Positions 55,119-64,000 of a stretch of DNA of 64,000 nucleotides are shown here, piece after piece. The position numbers and the translations under genes were made by a program. The notes beneath the pieces are model-generated. The model had not been told where the DNA came from, made no database searches, and was given only the letters and a program-made list of their open reading frames with translations. Position 1 is the first letter of the stretch. Each line of letters starts with the position of its first letter. Source of the DNA: Heterobilharzia americana (taxonomy: Eukaryota; Platyhelminthes; Trematoda; Strigeidida; Schistosomatidae); NCBI GenBank assembly GCA_944470555.2, contig OX104134.1, positions 112,214,701 through 112,278,700 on the forward strand. The letters run 5' to 3'.

Positions 55119-58100
55119 GTAGGTTCATGCATGCAGTTGTACATGTATTCCTTTGTTCTTTTTCACTATATGTAGGTCGCATTGTGTTACAATCCACTAT
55201 TATGGTTAGGTGGTTTGGGGTTTAGAATTTTTAAATGTATCGAAGATGTTTTATCCTAAATCATTGTGTGCATCCAAATGCGAAGTCCTCGTAATCTCTA
55301 CTGTTGTTAAATCATAATGACCCATGCATTAAAAAAAAAAGCGCTTTCCACTCAATTGCCAAGAAAGGCTTCTCAAAAAGGATTTGTTATTGGTACTTAA
55401 TGTGGTCTTGTTACTACAACGCCCAGTGAATTACTAGACGAAAGGAAAGACCGGTCTTGCATTCTCAAAGCTTGCTCGGCATAGCTGTTTGTGAAACACA
55501 TGCGTAATAAGTGGAGGCAAATTGTCTGTTTTAAGACCAACTATCGGGTTTTCATTTGTTTTTGTGGTAATAAATTGTCTATTGATGCACACAGCCATCT
55601 TTCATCCAAGTTTCTTTTGATGGTGTGATATCGTTGAGATCTAGCGTTAAATCCCAACCTAAACCACTGAATAAACCCCGGAATGTGTCTTTCTTTAGCT
55701 TGTGAGTCTGGAATGATTGGTGCTGAAGCTTTGACTTTTTTGTGAGACTGTTCGTTGCAATTATGTATAATAATTTCCACCTCATGATATTTTTTATACC
55801 AGTTTAAACAACAGTATGTGGTGTTACTCATTCATGTTGGCACTAGTTTTTCAAGTAATGGGTAAGAAAATCAATCTCTATTGGACAAGGTTACCAAGTA
55901 GTTACATGTATTATACAATTCGTAGCTCAGCCTAGTCCATACACTTATGCTGAGATATTGGGTCACCTTCCATAATATAGACTTGTGTTCTGTCTGTGTA
56001 CACTGTACGAATGTGTGGTGTAGATATTAAATCAACTTTGTCACTTCGTGTGGTCTGCATTTGTGAGTGGCTGTAATCATTATTTGTTTGACACACTATA
56101 TTTCTTTATGTGCCAATCAGTTCCATTAGTGGCTAAATCTATTTTCGATACAGAAACAAGGTGCTTTCATAGTTGTTGCAGTCATTGTCGGGTGTGAAGT
56201 TAGCCAGTAGGTAGATTGGCCTTATAAGAAGTAGATTAGCAATCCTTTTGTTCCCACCATATAGCTTGCGTATTTACAAGCTGTCTAAAGGAGTAAAGAA
56301 TATCTGTTACTCCTTACACATGATATATGAAACAACGTGGTATTAGGTCCTCTGTAGAAACAGCAGTAAAGACAGCTGGTAACCTACACCCGAAGATTAT
56401 CAGACGTCATTGGATTTCCGCTATTTCATTCGAACTGGATGCTAGGAGACTGACTCCGGATGACTCTGACCATGATGAAGAGCGGAACCAGCTGGGACGT
56501 AAATTGACCAAGAATCTCCGCAATGATCGCGAGCAGCGGTCCGTGGTCAAAGCGAGAAAGATAGAGAAGGTATCATAGTTGGGTAACAGCCGGCAGCTAC
56601 TCAGGCTTATTCAGGATTCTGGCAGGAAGGTGACAGTGAGTTAAACCACCATAGAAAAGGACACTGGTAGCCTCCAAGAACAGGCGGCTAGAATGTTGGG
56701 CAGAACAATTTAAAGCACAGTTCGACCAACCCTCAGCAACACTTCAGTTACCCAGTATCCGGCTTGAGCCTGAATAAGACGCAAATGTCGGTCCTCTAAC
56801 TCTCCTTGAAGTTGAGAAAGCTGTATAAAAACTAGAAAATGCAAAGCAGCACGACTTGACAGTTTGCCACCTGGGAATTTCAAGGATGGAAGTAGGAAAT
56901 CGCTGAGTAGTGACGGAGATACTAAACAGTGTATGGGAATCAGAGGTAGTACCGTCAAACTGGAGTACTTCGCCGATCATCACAGTCTGTAAGAAGGGAG
57001 AGAAATCTTTCGGCAGTCATAGGAAAATTAGTTCAACGAATATTGCGTCGAGGATCCTGGATTTCATAGTTATCCGACACCTAACTGGAGCTCGAAAACG
57101 GCAAATTCGAGAAAACCAGGCAGGTTTCAGGCAAACCTGGACAAGGGTGCATCGATCATATTTTCACCCTCCGACAGGTTCTGGAATACAGGCATACCTA
57201 CTGGCGACCAACACTCACCACATTTCTTGACCTGAAGATGGCATTTGACTCAGTCAATCATGTGGCGGTGTCTGATTGTGAGGAGAGTATCCAACAAGTA
57301 TATGACACCAATCAATGCTCTCTACTCAAATTCAAGCAGCCTTGTGAAAACTCATAGAGAGTTGTCAGAATTGACAACAACTAGTGTTCAACAGTGATAT
57401 CCACTATCATCGTCACTGTCACTTCGTCATAGACATAACCTTATGTACGCCTGACTTCACAGAGATTGACCTACTGCCTGGAGGTCACCTGGTTGACTTG
57501 GAGTATGCAGACGATATTGTCCTGCTGGGAAAAGACGCTGATGCACTTCAGGGTCTTGTAAACGCATTGAACACAAATCTGAGGATGTCTGGCATACGTT
57601 TTGCACCTGTCAAATGCAAGATGATGCTACAGAACTGGTCTGTTGCAAGTACTCTCAGTTTAATAATCGAGAGTGAAGTCATGGAATGTAGCGACCACTT
57701 CACTTACATGAAGAGTTGTCTTTGCCTGAACAGACTGGTTGCTAACGAAATTCCAGCTTGAATACAGGAGGCCTGTTTGGCGTTCGTCAACGTGGGTCAT
57801 CTGTGACACTGACTGGAGAGATATTCGACTATCTGTTAAAATCTGGGGTTAGATACAAACGTTTGACATTTGCCAACTTGCTTTATCCCTGATACCGACT
57901 GGTAAAATATCCAACTACCTATTTTAGGGTCTAGTGTAATGCTCTACAGTCTGTTCTGTTCTGATTTACGCCTGTGAGACATCCTCATTAAATGTAGAAG
58001 ATATGAAGCTGTTACAGGGTTTTGATCACAGATGTCTTCGTAACATTACTTGTGTCTGGTGGAATCACCAAGTAAGTAATGCTGAGGTTAGACGAAAGGT

Positions 58101-61100
58101 AATTCGGAAGATAGGGTAGTCGATTGATAAGGTTGTAAACCTTCATCGGGTGGGATGACTTGGACATGTACTGCACATGCCGAGCTACCACCAAGCTCAA
58201 CATGCTATGCTGGGAGGAGTTGTATTAGGTTGAGAGAGAGAGCCCACGGTGACCAAACTAAGACGTGACTCCAATTGATGAAGTCCTTAATTGGAGTACT
58301 ATGTCCTTTTTTTGTGAACCTTTTCATGATATTTGACCTTTGTATAGTCATGGTATTAAGTTGGAATTACCAATACATTGTTCTATGCTCTTTCAGGCTA
58401 GACCAGGGAGTTGGTCACTAGGTTCCAGGTTCTAGTCAATCAATGCCATATGGAGGATGAATGATTGGCGTGAACGTTTCAGGAGTTTATTCATTTATTT
58501 CCAGCTAATAAGTATTATAGAATCCGATTACAGAGATTGTCAAATAGCATTTTGGAACCTTTGCATTAAATGTATTGGTTCTGTTTGGCACATCTAGCAA
58601 TGCAGTGATAGATCAATTTAAGCAAGGTGATAAATAAAAAGCGATCAAATAAACGAAATACAATATGTTCAAGGTTCAGAGAAAAATGAAAAGAAAGTAT
58701 TTCTCATTGTGGTTAATTTTAAAGTATAAAAAAAGTGTGTCCCATAATTTATTTCTAGGGACTCCAAAGACCGCAGTCACAATTACACTTCTCGTTATGA
58801 TTCAAACTAACATTCAGTCTTTCTATAATTTTTATAGTACGCTTTGATTTGACCATGTCTTATTTAGTTTGCAGACGTGGTAAATGTCTTTGGAAAACTA
58901 CTGTAAACTGTACTACGAGGCATCAATTTACACGTAAAATAAGTGCGAAGCCTAATTAAATAATGGACCTTTAACTCACTTATCTTAAAGCATAATGTTT
59001 TATAGCTTGTAATTTATCACATCATGAACCTGACTACCATAGGCAACAATCTTTTCGGGAAATCTTGCTTATCAAATAAAATTTCCAGTGGAAAATGATT
59101 AAATTGGTAATCATTGTTGAGACTGTGAGAAATTGAGCGAAGATGATTCACGACCTTAAACATATCATTGGGATTCATCTGTTTCACTCAATATGCAGAT
59201 GTAAGATGTGTTATTATCTACCCTAGCTTGTACGTAAATGCTATTACGCAGCCTTAGATGTCAAATAGTCGCAAACAGAATTTTGAATCATAGTTCTAGA
59301 TAAATGAAGATTTCGAGAATAAGGAAACTATTTCTAGTACACTATGGACGCTATTTTGGGCTTGATTTATTCATTAAAATTTGACTTCTTCAATTGCCTA
59401 GTAAATAAAAACTAGTAGGTCTTTGCATAATTAGCGAAACATGATTTGCATATTCATTTTTAACTCACCGGTCCACTATTTATTTGTAACTTACTATTCT
59501 GGGATATTCGTATGTAGATCATCTTGCCTATTCATTCTTCACACTTTTATTCCAGAGATGAGGTAAAATAGTCCACTTAAGGAGTGTTTAGAGATTTCCC
59601 ACCATTCTTGTAGTCGTATACATGAGAAAAGTTTCTAAATCTCTGCCTAGTTTACTAATCAATGATCTATATGGGTGAATATAAAGAAAAAGACAGTTTA
59701 TTAGCTAGGTAGCAGAAACCATTAGACTGTATCCCATTCAGCAGTGATATTAGATAAAATGGTTGAGTACAAGCATAAAAGTGTTATGGGGTAATATTTT
59801 TCTTGACTAGTAAAAATATAGATCTGTGGTCTAATGTGGAGTCATCCAGCACCCGCATACTGGGTCATAGGTTCAAACTCTAGTTTGACTTAACCACAAA
59901 GCTGACAAATCTAGTTCTACTATAGGTAGGTGAAGTTCATTTAAACTCATGTACGTTTAAACTCAATTAAAGTACTCCAAGAAAGAATGTAATCCAAACT
60001 AAATGTTACGAATGCATCGGTACCTCATCTTGATCTCACCTGGTACATCACGTTTTGTTATTTACTTAAACCCATGTTATTCTTGTATTTTAGCTTTCGA
60101 TAAATTTTGGCTATTTTATTTATTTCTCTTCATCTGTCTTGTCACTTTGTATATCGTGTGTCACCCAATGCTGTTACGCATTAATGGCAAGCCTCATACT
60201 GAAATTGATTGTGATTTTAGTCAGACAGACGGAGACATAAAATCAACGCAGAACCTTGCACACAAGTGCATCGGCTCAACTCGCCACACTTCACAGTAGT
60301 TTTCAAAGAATAAATGCATAGAAAGAGTGATATCGAAGAGAATAAGCAATTTCAAGACAATGGTTAGCGTAAATACCCAAGCTTTAGAAAACGTGAAGGA
60401 GTGAATACATCTGAACCACTGTTATCGATTTTTAACCATGTCACCAAGAGTCCGAGCTTAGTCATTTAACTGTGGCCAACTTTTGAGGGACAACCACTTT
60501 TTTAGTAGGTGATATGTACACAGTCAATTTGATCAACGGTTCTTTGTTCTTATATTTATTTGGTTGAGTTCTGGAGATATTCACCTTTCAAATAAAGCCA
60601 GTCTGTTGTGAACGAAATAGCAGATATCATTATCATAGACTAGTGTTCGTTAGATTATACATCTCAGTATTTTTGACATACAAAGTCACTTATGCACATC
60701 ACATCACCCAGCTGGACTATCATTCATGATATTTTGCATCCGGGAAGCAGCTGTTGTTCTTAGGAAGCTTATACCATAAGTTATAGTTTGTATCGCTAAA
60801 GGTCAAGACGTTCTTTCTACATTCTGTTCACTTAGGCCTTCTACTCGTGTAAACACTCCATCATAATATTAAGTGTCACTCACTAATTTAGGTACTATAC
60901 TTAACAGTTGGTTTTTCGGGGTTCAAATTCATTCTTCCTTAAATCTGGTGAGACGGTGTCACAGGCTTTAAAGTAATTAAATTTGTGTACAACTAGATTC
61001 TTGAATTTACTCATGGTCAGCAAGTTACGTTCATTCACTTGAATCAATTTTTTGATAGTACTTAGGTCTTAAATTATTTGAGATGCATTTAACCCTAGTT

Positions 61101-61360
61101 ATATATATAATTTTTCCATTTCAGCATCCAGGTGGTGAAACAGTATTAGAAGAACAAGCAGGAGATTATGGTACAGAACCATTTGAAGATGTTGGACACT
61201 CATCAGATGCTCGTGAGATTATGGAGCAGTATTACATAGGTGATATTGCACCTGTAAGTTTTTTCCCCTCCTAGGTAGTTATTCCTTTGCTATAGGCAGA
61301 CCGTGAGCGAAAAAGTAAATTCACTTCTTCCTTCACGTTGAAAAAAATGGATGGTTTCAG
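55002..61360 (+). CDS. CYB5: Cytochrome b5, exons 1-3 (3' end not resolved)
   Basis: Small haem protein that passes electrons to lipid desaturases and other oxidoreductases, usually anchored in the ER by a C-terminal helix. Exons 55002-55118, 61125-61253 and 61296-61360 join in phase with GT/AG borders. The first encodes [20 protein letters not shown] and [19 protein letters not shown], the second [20 protein letters not shown] and [11 protein letters not shown]. The axial ligands are His40 (HPGG) and His64 (VGH). The third adds a basic tail, ADRERKSKF...LKKMDG. The anchor exon is not identified and should lie after 61361 or beyond the window. ATG at 55002 was chosen over the in-frame one at 54975 because family members start close to this point. 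The 6-kb first intron holds an RTE-like LINE. Confidence 0.95.
55119..56326. other. Cytochrome b5 intron 1, first part; no gene seen
   Basis: AT-rich. Overlapping minus-strand frames at 55541-55831 are unrecognised and probably chance. Confidence 0.4.
56327..58260 (+). mobile_element. Degenerate RTE-like LINE in cytochrome b5 intron 1
   Basis: Plus strand, in order: linker segment [20 protein letters not shown] (56327-56578), RT fingers [20 protein letters not shown] and [15 protein letters not shown] (56910-57230), [13 protein letters not shown] around 57225-57260, [18 protein letters not shown] and [11 protein letters not shown] (57384-57761), then the tail with [28 protein letters not shown] and [11 protein letters not shown] (57960-58200). 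At least five frameshifts or stops. This is the longest copy of the family whose tail ends are at 1-600, 23980-24662 and 62505-62830. Confidence 0.85.
58261..61124. other. Cytochrome b5 intron 1, remainder; no gene seen
   Basis: About 2.9 kb of AT-rich intron. Frames at 58665-58847 and 60003-60299 are hydrophobic or low-complexity and lack family resemblance. No further exon or transposon protein found. Confidence 0.4.
61125..61253 (+). CDS. CYB5: Cytochrome b5 exon 2
   Basis: 43 codons from HPGGE to YYIGDIAP, carrying both haem-ligand histidines. The acceptor is TTTTTCCATTTCAG and the donor CCT|GTAAGT. Confidence 0.97.
61296..61360 (+). CDS. CYB5: Cytochrome b5 exon 3 (65 nt)
   Basis: 21 codons plus two bases, ADRERKSK to KKMDGF, after TTTGCTATAG and before GTAATG. 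It follows a 42-nt intron, typical of short schistosome introns. The next exon must supply one base and the membrane anchor. Confidence 0.85.
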
Positions 61361-62504
61361 GTAATGTATCTTATTTTCTCAAAGTGATTTTTTAAAATCA
61401 CATTTATTCTTACCCTAACCAGTCTTCTTATCAATAAGTAACTTACAGTTATATGCAGAGTTAATCAGAGCACCCACGAAGAATAAACAAAAGAAGTAGC
61501 TATCTCCACTGTTGATCCCTGTGGTACTTGACGTACAATGGAGGTACTTCCACTTCAGAGAATGTTGTTGCTAAGTGCAACTTCCATCACTGATTAAATA
61601 TAACGGTTTTCGGATCTCGTTTTGGGTAAACATCAGCTTTTCTGGCTTACGAGGACCTTAAAAAGTGCTTTTACGCGTAATACTTCAAATTGAATTTTTT
61701 AGAATAACCATTGTTTTGAGGATATTTCTTAGTTAAAGCACATTTCCTTTACAGTTTTCCAGCTGAACAGAGCTTCCTACCTCTGATATGGCGTTGTGAC
61801 TATTCGCTGTAAAGGATAAAAAATAAGGAAGCCAGAATATTTCTTGTTTCCGGTTTATTTGCTGTAAACTTATCTTTTACATATTCCATTATTTCTTCAC
61901 TCAGCTAAGACGATCAGTCCCGTATTCTATTTGAATATACTACATTTTATAACTGACCCCGTTTCAACGTACAGTGTAACTATTGGTGCGTGGTTAGCAG
62001 TAATTGAGCTTTTTTAAAATTTCTTGTCTGATCAAGATTTAATATTCTACTTGGCTAAATTCCAGTGTTCGAATATCTTTACTGGGTTAGAGATTAACCA
62101 CTCCATATATGGTGTATGTACTCATCCAACCAACGCATAGTACATTCGAAATGAATGACTAAACACCCGTAAAGTGACCGAGTGTGGTAAGACTGGTATA
62201 ATAAAGATATTCAATGCAATAGAACACAAGCTGAATGCACTAATAACTGTTCACTGAGCCACGAAATATGGAGAGATAGACTGGCATGGGGCTTCAAGAA
62301 TAACACCATATATATAGTTTTTACAAACTTATGAATGTACTCGATCAAAGATAAAATAAACTGTCCTGACTGGCTTACTAAAGTACGAAATTGTCTAGTA
62401 AAATCTATCGTGACCGCATAGCATTATAGGTCAAAATCTGAAGCTAAAAAATTTCAACCTCATTGATTAATGACCTAAAATATTGATTTCCAGTTTGGTC
62501 ACTT
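61361..62504. other. Downstream of cytochrome b5 exon 3; anchor exon not found
   Basis: I looked for an acceptor followed by one base and a hydrophobic helix and found none convincing. The sequence is AT-rich and otherwise featureless. Confidence 0.4.
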
Positions 62505-62830
62505 CATCATCATCATCATCATTATCAACATAGGACCAGGCATTACTGCGTAACGGTCCGAGTTGCCACACCTCATATCAGCACATCAAGTAAAAAGGTA
62601 GTGAGGTGAAGGATGAAGATAAGTGAATGCAGTCAAAAGAAGTATAAAGTACGAGAAGAAAGGAAAGAGGAGTGACAAAATAGTGAGATTCGGTATAGCG
62701 TTGTTAAGATGAGGATAATGTGTGTATACATCTGCGCCACTGACTTCGGTTCTGAGCCATATCACCTAGGGTCTCCAACCACTAGTTCCTCTTGTCCCGT
62801 GGACCCCAACCACCTAGTCTGCATCGTTGA
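62505..62830 (-). mobile_element. 3' end of an RTE-like LINE
   Basis: Begins on the plus strand with (CAT)n at 62505-62522, the complement of an (ATG)n tail. It then has the shared 3' region (TAACGGTCCGAGTTGCCACA, also near 24008). It is cut near 62825, where a perfect hairpin follows. The tail shows where this family's 3' terminus lies. Confidence 0.75.
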
Positions 62831-62859
62831 TAGGAAGTGTTTGGTCACTTCCTATCAAC
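62826..62859. repeat. Perfect 14-bp inverted repeat, 6-nt loop
   Basis: GTTGATAGGAAGTG and its exact reverse complement separated by TTTGGT. It sits at the 5' break of the LINE fragment at 62505-62830. Confidence 0.9.
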
Positions 62860-64000
62860 CTAATATTGGCAAACCCTATTACCACTTAAAATAAAAGCGC
62901 AAAGAGCTGTGCGATTATAAATTTAATTTCCAAAGTGGTTAGCTTATTGTGGTAGTGGACAATAAACATCTCATCCAGTTAACAATACTGTTACTGTTGG
63001 ATATATCAAAACTACCGAAAAGCATAGAATTGTACTATACTACAGAGCTTATTCTTACCTCAAAAGCTGTCTTTTTGATACCAGTTTTCTTGATGTTGTA
63101 TAACTCAGATAATCTGGAACAGCTTCCAGTTATTTTCAGATTATAGTTTGTGGTTGCTACGTGCTCTTCTGTTTCATCCACCAATCTTCACGTTGTTTGC
63201 GCAGGTGTTGTGTAGTTTTATCGCAAACGGTTTTCAAATATCACTTTGCGAAAGAACATAGTGGGACATTTTTCGAAGCTGCAGGTGACTTTATTCGTGA
63301 CGTTTGTTAAGGGCACCTAATGCTCAGAGTTTTAAACAGTGATGATATATCAGTGCTTGAAAAAAGACTATCGAAAGTAGTACGAGTAAAACAACAAGGA
63401 GGAGATAGTAAGTTTGATATTTAAGTAAATAGTCAGTGACTGGTCAGATTTATTTGTTAGTAGTTTTAAATCGGGGCTTCAAAATCTTCGCTGCACCAAA
63501 CGATGCATTAAGATTTTCGTAATATTTGAGACGTGCTTTCAGTTTTTTTGCTAGACAATTAAATAGTATGTATGAATTTGGTCTTGCCAGTTGTGTTCAT
63601 TACGATACTCATTCTCGTACAGTGTATTGTTATTGGTTTTTATTTTACCACTTGGATTTTTGATTCTTATCAGGGATAAAATAGTTTCAGCAGATTACAA
63701 TCTTCGCCAAGTAGTTACACTACTTCCTACTATCAAACAGGATTCTTAGTTTTATAATGAAACTCAGGAATGGATCTGTGAAGTGTGCAACGTTGCCTCA
63801 TACATATGAATTCATGCATTGGGTGGACATGAAGTCCATTGACTTTTCAGTTGCTTGGTTATCTGATTAGTAATGCCAGCTAGTGGTGACATTTCGCACA
63901 AACTCAACGCTGAGTCGAACATAAAAATTACAGGTGACATTTCCCACTCATGCTTCATTTAGTGGTGGGTATTTTTCTACTGATTTGTATTTACAATACA
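62860..64000. other. Right end; possible cytochrome b5 3' exon region
   Basis: A hydrophobic open stretch at about 63570-63680 (containing NLVLPVVFITILILV) could encode a membrane anchor, but no acceptor gives the right phase from exon 3. A second hydrophobic frame lies at 62949-63146. Neither is supported as an exon. Confidence 0.3.

Noticed and set aside
62949..63146. 65-codon plus-strand frame
   Set aside because: Low-complexity hydrophobic sequence without splice or family support.
63570..63690. Hydrophobic stretch as the cytochrome b5 membrane-anchor exon
   Set aside because: The frame that gives the hydrophobic helix has a stop just upstream, and no AG acceptor links it in phase to exon 3.

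Overview
The window is AT-rich eukaryotic DNA that looks like a Schistosoma blood fluke. It has long introns, small exons with GT/AG borders, and many retrotransposon types known from schistosome genomes: RTE-like and CR1-like LINEs, Penelope-like elements, a CsRn1/Boudicca-like LTR element, and a schistosome-type hammerhead sequence. I cannot tell the species from the sequence alone.

Two host genes can be supported. On the minus strand, 1567-27732 carries the last 13 exons I could identify of an ATM/TEL1-family DNA-damage checkpoint kinase. The exons sum to 2520 nt (839 codons plus stop), with consistent splice phase at every junction. They cover the end of the FAT domain, the whole PI3K-like kinase domain and the FATC tail. 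The 5' part of the gene was not found. On the plus strand, 55002-61360 carries at least three exons of a cytochrome b5, including both haem-ligand histidines. The exon(s) for its C-terminal tail were not identified with confidence.

The ATM introns hold decayed transposons: 3' fragments of one RTE-like LINE family (1-600, 4330-5720, 19925-21130, 22875-23125, 23980-24662), a Penelope-like element with a GIY-YIG endonuclease (7560-9260), a degenerate hammerhead ribozyme (4388-4443), a long imperfect palindrome (17059-17300) and a (TA)n tract.

The interval between the two genes (about 29.3-54.9 kb) is a transposon nest. An LTR retrotransposon remnant lies on the minus strand (29699-32320), followed by a LINE RT fragment (33690-34358). 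A CR1-like LINE (about 36.0-50.5 kb, plus strand) has been split by three later insertions. These are an RTE-type LINE in its ORF1 (37106-40375), a CHCC-gag, tRNA-Trp-primed LTR retrotransposon in its endonuclease region (41680-44491), and a second, almost identical RTE-type LINE in its RT region (46002-49244). Each insertion has a readable target-site duplication, and removing each one restores host-element sequence. Remnants of a Penelope-like element and another CR1-like LINE follow (52170-54410).

The rest of the window (cytochrome b5 introns and flanks, about 55-64 kb) holds a degenerate RTE-like LINE (56327-58260) and the 3' end of another (62505-62830). No rRNA, tRNA or CRISPR features were seen.
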